Positions 51,329 through 60,291 of a stretch of 64,000 nt of DNA are shown here, piece after piece. The stretch lies in assembly GCA_023411395.1 (NCBI GenBank), contig JAEYOV010000076.1, positions 62,001 to 126,000 on the forward strand, written 5' to 3'. Made by a program: the position numbers and the translations under genes. The DNA comes from Bacillota bacterium (lineage in GTDB: Bacteria > Bacillota > Clostridia > Christensenellales > Aristaeellaceae). Under the pieces are notes generated by a model. The model was not told where the DNA came from, made no database searches, and saw nothing but the letters and a program-made list of their open reading frames with translations. The first letter of the stretch is position 1. Each line of letters starts with the position of its first letter.

Positions 51329-53629
51329 CTATTTCCCCTCCCGGTGCATCATTTGCAGCTTTTCTTCCAGCGCCTTCATCAGCTCGGCGCGGCCTATCTG
51401 TCCCCCGGCATACCGGCCGAGCAAGGCGGCCATTCCCTGGTCGTTTACAAGCAGCGCAAGGGGGTTGATGTGGTTCACCGTCATGCTTTGAACCCGCTCC
51501 CGGTAAGCAGTCATATCCTCTTCACTTACAAGCCATTTGCTGTTTTCCAGAAACGCCAGCGTATTGTTTGCCTCGTCCAGCGCCTGCTGAATATCCTTCT
51601 TCTGGTCTTCGGTTGCCGTTTCCATCTGGGAGGCAAGGCTTGCAAGCCCCTGTTCGGCATCCGCCTTTTGCTTTTCATACATGGGATTGATCACAGGCTC
51701 TGAATAGGCGGGCGACAGGGCCATGCGGCTGACCATGGTCCGCTGGACGGCAAAGTGCTCCAGGTACGCAATGGCCAGGTCTTTGCTCTGCGAATAGGGA
51801 TTGACGATGTATACGCTCAGGTTAGCCGGTATCACCGGATCAAGGCCCTCATCCAGCGCCAGGGGCAATGGCTCGAACGAATTGAACAGGAAGCCGTAAT
51901 CCTGCACCACCGCCTGATGGTACATTGTGAACAGCGCCGTGGCAGGCGCATCCACAACGCCGCCCACCGTTACCACCGATACGGCCCGGCTGCCGGAAGC
52001 CATGGCCTGTTGCACGTCCTTTGCCTGGGCGCCGGAAAAATCGGCGCTGTCCAGCGCAGCCAGAAGCTTTTCAAACAAGGGTGTGTCAAAGGTAAGGTCC
52101 TCCCCAAGCGTCTGATAGTATGCCTGATACGTTTCCAGCAGCCAGCCGAAGAACATATCCGTGGGGTCGCCGTATATTTCTCCATCGAACAATGCCAGGG
52201 ACGGATGATCCTCACCGAACCGCTCCTCCCACTGCGTGATAAACTCCAGCATCTGGGGAATTGTTCGGGGCAGGTCCGCCTCTTTAAGCCCCAGTTCGTC
52301 CAGCGCCTTTTTGCTGTAGCCCATGACGGTGGCGGACAGGGCCACCGGGAAGGCTGCAAGCTCCCCATGGCTGAACAATTCTTCCTGAATGAAGGGGTAC
52401 ATTTCCCGAACATACGTCTGAAGCGTTTCGCTTTGCGGAATGGAAGCGGCGAAGCCTTTTTCCATCAGCGCCAGGTAATCCAGCGTATTGATTTGCAGGC
52501 AGTATAGATCGCTGCCGCCCCCCGCCATGTCCTGCATCAGCGTCTCGGCGCTTTGGAAATTGCCATCCCTGAGCACAACGGGAATTTGGGGGTACTTCTC
52601 CCCAAAGGCACGGTAGCTGTCCTCCTGTATGCCGCTTATGCGCAGCGCCCTTGGAATGGTTTCCCCCCTGACCACACGGCGCAGGTATATTTGTTCCCCC
52701 GCCATGGCATACAGGCCGCCCGGCAGCATGACAGCATCATTCGCACCCATCATGCCCCGGTAGGCGGCCGGCGCATAGGCCGCCAGGCGGCATTCCGCCA
52801 TATGGTCGACCGCATAAATCTCACCCCCGGCAAAGATGGCCGCCGTATCCATAACTTCATCATAGGCCAGCCCGGAAGCCGCCGGAACAGGCAGTTCCAC
52901 GCCCTTTGTGACCGCCCCTGTTTCAAGGTCCAGTATGTTCAGCCACAGCTTGCCCGTGCGGGCCATGGCATCCTGCCGGGAAGCGTGCTGCAGGATGAGC
53001 GCCTTACCCTTGATATAGGGTGTGAAACCCGCAATCAGGCCGGCTTCGTAGCTTAAGCGCTTGCCGTCTTCCATGCTGAAGCGGCACAGTTCGTAGGTGA
53101 AAAGATCCTGGGCGGACCGGAGCAGATACAATTTGCCGCCAAGCAAAACGGGGTTTATGATCTGTCCCGGAATCATAAATCCGCCCTGGTTCGCCGTCAT
53201 GCTGCCCCAGTCCAGCGTTGTATGCAAGGTGACGGTCACCTGGCCATCCCTTGCTTCCAATAGGTAAACATCGCCCTGGTCACTGTCCAGGCCGTAGAGT
53301 TTTCCATCCTCTGCCAGCAAGTGGTCAATGAAATAGCCGCCCCGCATCACAACGCCCCCGCTGGCGCCATAGGCAGCGAATGTATTGCCGCCTGATGTTT
53401 CTGCCCCGCTTACCGCGCCCAAAAACATGGGGGATTGCTCCCCTTCCCGCCAGGAATACAATCCTCCCGGCGCCAGCAGATACAGCGTGTCCCCCATCGC
53501 TGCCAGTGAGTAGGCCGCGCCGCTTTCCCCGGGCAAAGCAAGCGTGGCATCTCCCTGCGCCGCCTGGGCCGGGGGAAGCAGCGGCAGGAAAATGATGAAA
53601 GCCAACAGCAACGCGCAAATCTTCCTCAT
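51329..53629 (-). CDS. Beta-propeller/solute-binding protein fusion (copy 2)
   Basis: A 766-residue exported paralogue of copy 1. Signal peptide MRKICALLLAFIIFLPLLPP, then propeller-like repeats at about 28-328 (MGDTLYLLAPGGLYSW, DGKLYGLDSDQGDVYLLEA, GGKLYLLRS, GGEIYAVDH, GGLYAMAGEQIYLRR), then an SBP_bac_1-like fold (RAFGEKYPQIPVVLRDGN; VYIVNPYSQSKDLAIAYLEHF) and a C-terminal helical hairpin (EQGLASLASQMETATEDQKK). No lipobox. The ATG follows AAGGAGGAG. No permease gene is adjacent; it is controlled by its own promoter with two BlaI-type operators. Confidence 0.85.
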   Translation of the reverse strand: MRKICALLLAFIIFLPLLPPAQAAQGDATLALPGESGAAYSLAAMGDTLYLLAPGGLYSWREGEQSPMFLGAVSGAETSGGNTFAAYGASGGVVMRGGYFIDHLLAEDGKLYGLDSDQGDVYLLEARDGQVTVTLHTTLDWGSMTANQGGFMIPGQIINPVLLGGKLYLLRSAQDLFTYELCRFSMEDGKRLSYEAGLIAGFTPYIKGKALILQHASRQDAMARTGKLWLNILDLETGAVTKGVELPVPAASGLAYDEVMDTAAIFAGGEIYAVDHMAECRLAAYAPAAYRGMMGANDAVMLPGGLYAMAGEQIYLRRVVRGETIPRALRISGIQEDSYRAFGEKYPQIPVVLRDGNFQSAETLMQDMAGGGSDLYCLQINTLDYLALMEKGFAASIPQSETLQTYVREMYPFIQEELFSHGELAAFPVALSATVMGYSKKALDELGLKEADLPRTIPQMLEFITQWEERFGEDHPSLALFDGEIYGDPTDMFFGWLLETYQAYYQTLGEDLTFDTPLFEKLLAALDSADFSGAQAKDVQQAMASGSRAVSVVTVGGVVDAPATALFTMYHQAVVQDYGFLFNSFEPLPLALDEGLDPVIPANLSVYIVNPYSQSKDLAIAYLEHFAVQRTMVSRMALSPAYSEPVINPMYEKQKADAEQGLASLASQMETATEDQKKDIQQALDEANNTLAFLENSKWLVSEEDMTAYRERVQSMTVNHINPLALLVNDQGMAALLGRYAGGQIGRAELMKALEEKLQMMHREGK

Positions 53630-53646
53630 GGGCTCCTCCTTGATTT

Positions 53647-53662
53647 GACTATCTCAATAGTC
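53647..53662. promoter_or_regulatory. BlaI-type operator 1
   Basis: A perfect dyad GACTAT-ctca-ATAGTC, extended by T/A on each side, lying between the -10 box and the start codon of fusion copy 2. Confidence 0.75.
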
Positions 53663-53675
53663 ATTTTTCGAAAAT

Positions 53676-53705
53676 ATACTACTACGATAGTCACCTCCTT
53701 GTCAA
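53676..53705 (-). promoter_or_regulatory. Promoter of fusion copy 2
   Basis: On the minus strand TTGACA (53700-53705), an 18-nt spacer and TAGTAT (53676-53681). It shares GGTGAC and TAGTATA blocks with the blaI promoter. Confidence 0.7.
53677..53692 (-). promoter_or_regulatory. BlaI-type operator 2
   Basis: On the minus strand GACTAT-cgta-GTAGTA, overlapping the -10 box and spacer of the promoter. Confidence 0.65.
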
Positions 53706-53778
53706 CGGATGGGAAGAGTGTTTACGGTTTGTTCACCAATTGACAGGAGATTGGGTGCCGGTGAAAAAGTAAAAAAAA

Positions 53779-53801
53779 CCGGGAAAGCAATGCCTTCCCG
53801 G
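53779..53801 (-). terminator. Terminator of the phosphomutase gene
   Basis: CCGGGAA (53779-53785) pairs with TTCCCGG (53795-53801), with GC/GC pairing inside. On the minus strand the stem is followed by eight U residues. Confidence 0.8.
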
Positions 53802-53929
53802 ACGGAATGTCATAACCCGTATCACAAATGTCACTTTCGGGGGGATTGTCTTTCAGGTTCAGCAGTGCTTCACACTGCTTACGCATTCCAGGAATCAATC
53901 CGCTTATCAGATGCCCGTTTCCCTTCTCC

Positions 53930-55597
53930 CTAAGCCAGCCACTTAGGAATCTGGCGGATCAAAATATCCATCAGCCGCTCAGCCTGCTTCACGCTGCCTT
54001 GCCGCACGGAAAGGTACACCTTGACTTTGGGCTCCGTGCCGGAAGGACGGATGATGGCCTTGCATCCATCGGCATTTTCGTAGGAAAGCACATCGCTGGG
54101 CGGCAGCCCGTGAAGCCCCGGCAGATAATCGTCTATTTGCGTGACGGGCGATTCGCCAAGAAGCACAGGAGGAGCTTTACGCAGCCGCGCCATGGTTTCC
54201 CCCATCACCCGCATGGGATCGGCGCCCTGTATATCAAAGTTCAGCAGCTTGTTTGTCATGACACCGTAGGTATCGTAGATTTGTTGTACTTTGTCCCATA
54301 GCGTCAAACCCTTTGCCGCGCAGCTTTGTGCCATTTCCGCCACCAGCATGGATGCCATCACGCCATCCTTGTCCCTTACGTGGGTACCCGCCAGGTGTCC
54401 GCAGCTTTCCTCAAAGCCAAAGATGAAACGGCCCTCCTCCCCCCTGGCCTCCAGCCGGCCAATGGCTTCGCCGATATACTTGAAGCCGGTAAGCACTTCC
54501 GGTACCTGGATGCCATAGGCCCTGGCAATCTCAAAGGCCAAGTCGGAGGTTACAATGGTCTTGATCACAATGCCGTCCTCGGGCAGCGTGCCCGCCGCCT
54601 GGCGCGCTTGCAGCATATGTTCCATAAGAAGAAGGCCTACTTCATTCCCCGTGAGGATATGGTATTCCCCCCCGCCGTCCTTTACAGCAACGCCCACCCT
54701 GTCGCAATCCGGGTCGGTGGCTATGAGCAGATCGGCGCTTTCCCGGCGGGCGGCATCAAGCCCCAACGCCAGCGCCTCCGGCAATTCGGGATTGGGCCTT
54801 TCGCAGGTGGGAAAATGCCCGTCCGGCACACATTGGGCCGCCACCTCAATGCACTGGACGCCTTCCATCCGGTCAAGCACCCGGCGGACTGGTTCAAGCC
54901 CCGTGCCGTGAAGCGGCGTATAAACCAGCTTGATAGGACAGGGCTTGGAGCCTGCCCGGCAAGCCAGCGTTCTATCGATAAAATCATCAATCACGCTTTG
55001 CGGCACATCCGTCAGGAGGCCCTTTTCCCTGGCCGTATCCTCCTCCAGCCATTCCAGGCTTTCATAGGCGGCATTGTCAATCCGCGCGGTAATGGCCTGT
55101 GCCGCCTCGTCGGTAATCTGGCAGCCATCCGGTCCATATACCTTGAAACCGTTATATTCCGCCGGGTTGTGGCTGGCGGTGATCACAATGCCCGCGTCAC
55201 AATGAAGCTCCCTGACCGCGAAGGATAGCATGGGCGTAGGCATCAGCCTGCCGTACACACAGGCATGAAGCCCGTTCTTGGCAAGGACACCTGCCGCAAC
55301 GAACGCAAACTCCCTGGAGCCAATCCTGGAATCATACGCAATGGCTGCGCTGCCGGCTTTTTGTGACAGCAAATAGTCCGCCAGACCTTGTGTTGCTTTG
55401 GCCACCGTATAGATATTCATGCGGTTGGTGCCGGCTCCCAGTATCCCCCGAAGGCCTCCCGTGCCAAAGGATAGTTCCCGCCCGAAACGGCCCAGCGCCT
55501 CCTGCTCATCCAGGCAGGCAAGGCGGACTTCCTCGTGCGTTTTCTCGTCAAAGCGCGGATGGGTACTCCAAAGCATAATGTTTTCGTGCAGTTCCAT
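53930..55597 (-). CDS. pgcA: Alpha-phosphoglucomutase/phosphomannomutase
   Basis: Interconverts hexose 1- and 6-phosphates. The 555-residue protein belongs to the long PgcA-type branch of the phosphohexomutase superfamily. It shows FGTGGLRG, the phosphoserine loop TASHNP (S142), the Mg loop ATDPDCDRVGVAV, the sugar loop GFEESCGH and the phosphate loop RPSGTEPK. The ATG at 55597 starts the family's MELHENIMLWSTHPRF region. It feeds glucose-1-phosphate and related sugars to wall and glycan synthesis. Confidence 0.94.
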   Translation of the reverse strand: MELHENIMLWSTHPRFDEKTHEEVRLACLDEQEALGRFGRELSFGTGGLRGILGAGTNRMNIYTVAKATQGLADYLLSQKAGSAAIAYDSRIGSREFAFVAAGVLAKNGLHACVYGRLMPTPMLSFAVRELHCDAGIVITASHNPAEYNGFKVYGPDGCQITDEAAQAITARIDNAAYESLEWLEEDTAREKGLLTDVPQSVIDDFIDRTLACRAGSKPCPIKLVYTPLHGTGLEPVRRVLDRMEGVQCIEVAAQCVPDGHFPTCERPNPELPEALALGLDAARRESADLLIATDPDCDRVGVAVKDGGGEYHILTGNEVGLLLMEHMLQARQAAGTLPEDGIVIKTIVTSDLAFEIARAYGIQVPEVLTGFKYIGEAIGRLEARGEEGRFIFGFEESCGHLAGTHVRDKDGVMASMLVAEMAQSCAAKGLTLWDKVQQIYDTYGVMTNKLLNFDIQGADPMRVMGETMARLRKAPPVLLGESPVTQIDDYLPGLHGLPPSDVLSYENADGCKAIIRPSGTEPKVKVYLSVRQGSVKQAERLMDILIRQIPKWLA

Positions 55598-55751
55598 GTC
55601 AGCAGTTTCCTTCCGAGGCTTTCATGCCAAAATCTTTTCACTGCTGCCTTTATACCATAAACAGGGTATGTTTGCAATGACCGAAAAGGAATCGCCGGAT
55701 GCAGGGCGAATAAAAAACAGACCGCTTGCCAAGCGGTAAAGGAGATGGGTT

Positions 55752-56579
55752 ATGACATACACTACGGAAGAAATCCTGGACCGCCTGGTGTCCCAGATTT
55801 CCGGGCTGGATATGGTACAGTCCATCGGCATCAGCGGAAGCAAATCACCGCTTCCTGAAAAAGGCGAGGGCGATATCGACTTGTTCATCTATTGCGATGC
55901 GCTACCCGGCCCTGTACCAAGGCAAGCGGTTCTTAACGCGTTGCACGGCATCATCGGGGAAAGCAGGGCGGGCGTCCTGGAGGGCGGCCGCTGGGGCAGC
56001 GGCGATTTTGCGCTGCTAAACGGCGTGGAGACGTGGCTGATGTATTTCACCGTGGGGGAAACGCTGAGGGATGTGGAATCCATCCTAAGCGGGGAGCAGC
56101 CGGACAAGCTGGACAATTACTACTACCCCGTGGGCCGCTTGGCCATGCTGAAAAATATGACCGTGCTGTTTGACAGAAGCAATTTCCTTCAGGGCCTGAA
56201 AAGCAGGCTTTCCAAATATCCTTCCAAACTACGCGAGATATTGGCAACCTATCATTTGAACAAGCTTGGTGATACGGAGGACCTTAGCCGTGCCGTAACA
56301 CGGCAGGATGCGCTTTTCTATCATTTCGCCCTGGATATCGCACTGGACCACTTTTTGCAGGCGCTGTTCGCTATGAACAGCACGTATTTCCCCAGCCGGA
56401 AGCGGACACTCAAGTATTTGAAAAACTTCGCGATGCAGCCTGAGGACTGCATTTCAAGGCTGCTGGAGGTGCTCCGGCTGGGCGGCAGCAGTGAAACGGT
56501 ACCGCAGTCCTTCATCCTTTGGGAAAGCCTTACGGAGGAGTTGAAAGCATTGGGCGGGCAGATCACCGGTGACAGATAA
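55752..56579 (+). CDS. Nucleotidyltransferase-fold protein (DUF4037-like)
   Basis: A 275-residue protein with a pol-beta-type nucleotidyltransferase motif near the start (GISGSKSPLPEKGEGDIDLFIYC, with the G-S and D-x-D pattern), followed by a mostly helical C-terminal half. The pattern resembles the DUF4037 group. Substrate and reaction are unknown. The ATG has an AAAGGAG site and a small hairpin (ACCGCTT/AAGCGGT, 55722-55738) just upstream. It is divergent from pgcA. Confidence 0.7.
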   Translation: MTYTTEEILDRLVSQISGLDMVQSIGISGSKSPLPEKGEGDIDLFIYCDALPGPVPRQAVLNALHGIIGESRAGVLEGGRWGSGDFALLNGVETWLMYFTVGETLRDVESILSGEQPDKLDNYYYPVGRLAMLKNMTVLFDRSNFLQGLKSRLSKYPSKLREILATYHLNKLGDTEDLSRAVTRQDALFYHFALDIALDHFLQALFAMNSTYFPSRKRTLKYLKNFAMQPEDCISRLLEVLRLGGSSETVPQSFILWESLTEELKALGGQITGDR

Positions 56580-56610
56580 TGCAGCAAAGACGATACGGAT
56601 GAAAAAAAAG

Positions 56611-56643
56611 AAGCGGGCCGCCAAACTCAATGGCGGCCCGCTT
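56611..56643. terminator. Bidirectional terminator
   Basis: A perfect 13-bp stem (AAGCGGGCCGCCA with its complement) and a 7-nt loop between the convergent nucleotidyltransferase-fold and GH2 genes. Eight A residues on one side give a U run on the minus strand. Confidence 0.85.
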
Positions 56644-56647
56644 GCCT

Positions 56648-58369
56648 TTATTTCTCCATGGCCGCTTTGCGGGAAAAAATCGCGTGGATGATTCCGGGAT
56701 CGAATTTCGCTTCGCGCTGATAGGTGTACAGCCCGTTCTGCTCCTGCTCCACATCCGTCAGTTGCGTGTAGCAAAGGCCGCAATGATCGGGGTTATCCAA
56801 AAGCGCATCCGTCAGCCCCTTCAGCCTTTTCAGGAATTCCTCCCGGCTTTGGGGGCGCTGGCCGTATCCCCAGCCGGCCTTGTCCGTATCGCTCCACCAG
56901 ATGCCGCCGTACTCACTGACAAACACCGGCTGGCCCTTGTACTGCTGCCTTTTGGGGAACCGTTCATAAATTGGCTCCGTACCCGGACCGTACAGCGCGG
57001 CAAAAGGCTCCGGATTCTGCTCGTAGTCGTGCACGTCATGGATGTCCGTTTCCACATGGTAGTTGCCGCTGGTGTCAATGCAGGGCCGCGTGGCATCCAG
57101 CGCCTTGGTGACACGGTATATGGCCCGGAGAATCTCATCGTTCTGCTGCCTGCCATGCAGATCCCAGGTTTCGTTGAAGGGACACCAGCCGATGATGCAG
57201 GGTGCGCTGTAATCACGGTGGACGACTTCCAGCCATTCCTTCAGGAAAACCGGCAGCGTGGCGATGTTGGTGTGGTCCATGCCCCAGTTGCCCATTTCGC
57301 CCCAGCACAGGTAACCCAAATGGTCGGCATGGTACAGGAATCTGGCCTCAAATACCTTTTCATGCAGCCGTGCGCCGTTGAAGCCCATGGCAAGGCTCAG
57401 CAGAATATCGTTTTTCAGCGCTTCGTCGCTGGGCGCCGTGTAGATACCGGCGGGATAAAAGCCCTGGTCCAGCACCAGGCGCATGAACACCGGGCGGCCG
57501 TTGATCAGAAGCTTCATGCCGTCAAAGGCGATATCCCGCAGGCCAAAGTAGGACGCAAGCGCATCAATTTCCCGGCCGTCTTTTACAAGGCACAGGGAAA
57601 TGTCATACAGGTTCGGCTCGCCCACGTTCCACAAGTGCTTTTCCGATACGGCAAGTTCCGCCCGCACCACCTGGCCGAAGGCTTCCGCGGATGCCTTGCC
57701 GCAATCCTTGCCCGCAAAGGCGGCTTTCGCTTCCAAAACGATTCCCTTGGTATCGCCTTCCAGCCGGGCTTCCATCTGAATCCGGCCATTTTTCGCGTCG
57801 GGAGTCAGTTTCACATTTTTTATATACGTTTGCGGCACCCATTCCACCCACACCGTCTGCCAGATGCCGGTGGTACGGGTATAATCGCAGCCATGGGAGT
57901 GGTATTCGCCGGATTGCTTGCCCCGGGGCTGTTTTCCCGAGCGCACGTCGTCCTCGGCAAAAACGGTGATAAGGTTTTCCCCCGGTTTCACAAGGCTTGT
58001 GATGTCCAGGGTGAAAGACGCGTAGCCCCCGTCATGGCTGCCTGCCGGATGGCCGTTTACAAATACTTCCGTATGGTAATCCACCGCGCCAAAGTGTAAA
58101 AGGGTGCGCAATCCGGCCTTGTCATGTGGGATAACCAGCGTACGCTTGTACCACACGGCTGCCATAAAATCCTTGTACTCCACGCCGGAAAGGCTGCTTT
58201 CCGGGCAGAAGGGCACGGTGATCTCCCCGGAAAGGGAAGGGGCTTCCACCAATCCCCTGGCCTTACCGGAGCGCCCATGATCGATTTCGAACCACCATTT
58301 GCCATTGAGGTTCATCCAGCCGGGTCTGAAAAACTGGGGACGGGGATGCTCGCTGCGGGGAGTGTTCAT
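56648..58369 (-). CDS. Glycoside hydrolase family 2 enzyme
   Basis: A 573-residue GH2 enzyme with the sugar-binding jelly-roll domain (about 1-180), an immunoglobulin-like domain (about 180-280) and a (beta/alpha)8 domain. The acid/base Glu is E400 (GWCPFNETWD) and the nucleophile E486 (VFVSEYGG). There is no signal peptide, so it acts inside the cell. Specificity (beta-galactosidase, glucuronidase or arabino-linked) is not clear. It overlaps the GH127 gene by 4 nt, suggesting joint action on an arabinose-containing glycan. Confidence 0.92.
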   Translation of the reverse strand: MNTPRSEHPRPQFFRPGWMNLNGKWWFEIDHGRSGKARGLVEAPSLSGEITVPFCPESSLSGVEYKDFMAAVWYKRTLVIPHDKAGLRTLLHFGAVDYHTEVFVNGHPAGSHDGGYASFTLDITSLVKPGENLITVFAEDDVRSGKQPRGKQSGEYHSHGCDYTRTTGIWQTVWVEWVPQTYIKNVKLTPDAKNGRIQMEARLEGDTKGIVLEAKAAFAGKDCGKASAEAFGQVVRAELAVSEKHLWNVGEPNLYDISLCLVKDGREIDALASYFGLRDIAFDGMKLLINGRPVFMRLVLDQGFYPAGIYTAPSDEALKNDILLSLAMGFNGARLHEKVFEARFLYHADHLGYLCWGEMGNWGMDHTNIATLPVFLKEWLEVVHRDYSAPCIIGWCPFNETWDLHGRQQNDEILRAIYRVTKALDATRPCIDTSGNYHVETDIHDVHDYEQNPEPFAALYGPGTEPIYERFPKRQQYKGQPVFVSEYGGIWWSDTDKAGWGYGQRPQSREEFLKRLKGLTDALLDNPDHCGLCYTQLTDVEQEQNGLYTYQREAKFDPGIIHAIFSRKAAMEK

Positions 58370-60222
58370 TCAACCGACTCCTTTGCAATTAAAATAACAG
58401 GCATCTCGGTCAGGCGCAGGTTTGTACAGCCATAGGGATACAGCTTCTTTTTGACCGCCGGGCCGGTGGGCACTTTGCTATCGGGAAGAGGCGCGCACAT
58501 TCCGTTTTCAAAACGCCAGTCCACGGGAGCCATATCCGCCGTGAGATATATGGGCGGACGCTTAACGGAAAACGGCAGATCGAAGCCGTCATCCTCCGTT
58601 GCCTGCACGCTTTCCCCCACGAAGCCATAGGCCCAGGGCTCATCGGGATACAGGTAATAATCGCAGAACGGAAACACGCGGGGGACATTATCGCGCTCAT
58701 ATTCGACAATTTCCCGCCGTTCGCGGATGGGCAGCGCATACAACAGCGCGCCGCGCTTCACGCAATAAAGGCCGTTGGGCCTTTGGAACCATTCCACCTT
58801 CGGGGTTAATTCCACCCGTATGATCTGCTCGCCGGTCCATTCCCGGCGGATGGTATAAAACGCGCCAGCGGGCGCCTCCCGTCCATCGGCAAGCGCCTTG
58901 CTTACGGTGGAAGGAATGCGGATGGAAAAATCAAACGTGACCGGGGCATCCGTTTTCACGGTATACGTGAGCATATCCCGGAAGGGGTACAGCGTGTCCA
59001 ATGTGATGGAGACATGCACGCCCTGCCATGCTGTCTCAAGCGATGCCGGGGCCAGCACAGCAGAGGCAATGCCATTTTCCGTTTTCATGAAGGCGGCAAG
59101 CGCAAGTTTGGGAAAGCCCTGGCCGAAGTTGGCCGTACAGCAGCCGAAATTGGGCTCCAGCCCAAACACGTGGGACTCCGGGCCGTTGGTGCGGAAGACC
59201 ACGTGATCTTTGGGCAGCGGCGCGCACTGCACCTGATTGGCTTGCTGCACATACTGGTGCGCAGTCATGTCGGGGAGAAGGGTGGCCGGCAGCGCGTTAA
59301 AGGCCAGCGCTTCCAGCTCATCCCCCCAGCAGGGGCTGCCTGAGATGGAAAGCAACTGTTCATAGGAATACATGGCTTCCACCACGCCGCAGCATTCGGT
59401 GCCCTGCAAAGGGCCGGTACCGCTCAGGCACTCATCCCCCGAAAAATAGCCCAGCGCGTTGCCATGGCTTAGACGCAGCTTTTCAAGCATGATTTGCGCA
59501 AAGCTGTCCGGGTCCTCCCCCGTCAGGCGGGACATGAGCGCGCGGGATTTTAACGCCATGGCCAGGTTCACCACGTGGGTCAGATAGCCCCATTCATTAC
59601 GGGGCGCTTGGTCGTGCCAATCGTCAAACAGCCGTTCCCAGCCGATGCCCTCAACCTGCAACTTTACGGCCAGTTCCAAAAGCCATTCCTCGCCGGTATG
59701 CCCGTACAGCCACCAGACGGGGATCAAACACTCAAACCAACGGGCGCTGCCCCAGTTGAACAGGGTGTTATGCCGGATGTGGGACAAAAGCTGCTTCAGG
59801 CACCGGGAGACGGCGGGCTGGATTCTTTCATCCCCCGAGCAGTCCGCGTACAAAACCAGCACCTTGCAGATGAGAAAAGCCGCCCACACGTCATAGCGGG
59901 CCCGCTCGCCATCCTCGCAGGGGCAAAGCCAGCCGTCCTCCTTCTGCCCTGACAGGATGGCATCGATATACTTGCGGGCACGGGTAATCATGTCCGCATC
60001 CTCCATAAGATAAGCCAGGGGGATGAAGCCATCCAGCCAGTAGGGAACCCTCTCCCAGCCTTCCCGGCCGCCGCCGATCCAGCGGCTGGAACGTACATCC
60101 GGCCAGATCTTGTCAAGCTGCCCGGCAAGCCCCGAAGCCTGCAATTGAAGCTGTGTTTTGAGCCAGCCCCGCGGTTTGATTTGAGCGGGTGAAAAGGGTC
60201 TCAGCACCAGCGGTTTGAGCAT
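58366..60222 (-). CDS. GH127-like beta-L-arabinofuranosidase (DUF1680)
   Basis: A 618-residue cytoplasmic enzyme of the family founded by HypBA1. The (alpha/alpha)6 barrel and the unusual zinc/thiolate active site are recognisable: E276-C277-C278 in GTECCG and C361-C362 in NFGCCTANFGQG. It probably releases L-arabinofuranose from plant glycans. The ATG at 60222 follows AAAGGAG; an in-frame start at 60258 has no site. First gene of the two-gene unit with GH2. Confidence 0.9.
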   Translation of the reverse strand: MLKPLVLRPFSPAQIKPRGWLKTQLQLQASGLAGQLDKIWPDVRSSRWIGGGREGWERVPYWLDGFIPLAYLMEDADMITRARKYIDAILSGQKEDGWLCPCEDGERARYDVWAAFLICKVLVLYADCSGDERIQPAVSRCLKQLLSHIRHNTLFNWGSARWFECLIPVWWLYGHTGEEWLLELAVKLQVEGIGWERLFDDWHDQAPRNEWGYLTHVVNLAMALKSRALMSRLTGEDPDSFAQIMLEKLRLSHGNALGYFSGDECLSGTGPLQGTECCGVVEAMYSYEQLLSISGSPCWGDELEALAFNALPATLLPDMTAHQYVQQANQVQCAPLPKDHVVFRTNGPESHVFGLEPNFGCCTANFGQGFPKLALAAFMKTENGIASAVLAPASLETAWQGVHVSITLDTLYPFRDMLTYTVKTDAPVTFDFSIRIPSTVSKALADGREAPAGAFYTIRREWTGEQIIRVELTPKVEWFQRPNGLYCVKRGALLYALPIRERREIVEYERDNVPRVFPFCDYYLYPDEPWAYGFVGESVQATEDDGFDLPFSVKRPPIYLTADMAPVDWRFENGMCAPLPDSKVPTGPAVKKKLYPYGCTNLRLTEMPVILIAKESVE

Positions 60223-60291
60223 GAATGCATTCTCCTTTTGCGTTCTGCCCAGTATCATACCACCAATTGGCGCTTACCACAACGTGGTTTT

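Larger units (their letters stand above)
53630..53929. other. Regulatory gap between fusion copy 2 and the phosphomutase gene
   Basis: No gene. It holds the promoter and two operators for fusion copy 2, and the terminator of the phosphomutase gene. Positions 53802-53929 show nothing recognisable. Confidence 0.6.

Noticed and set aside
54326..55228. 300-residue open frame antisense to pgcA
   Set aside because: No motif and no start signal; pgcA is intact on the other strand.
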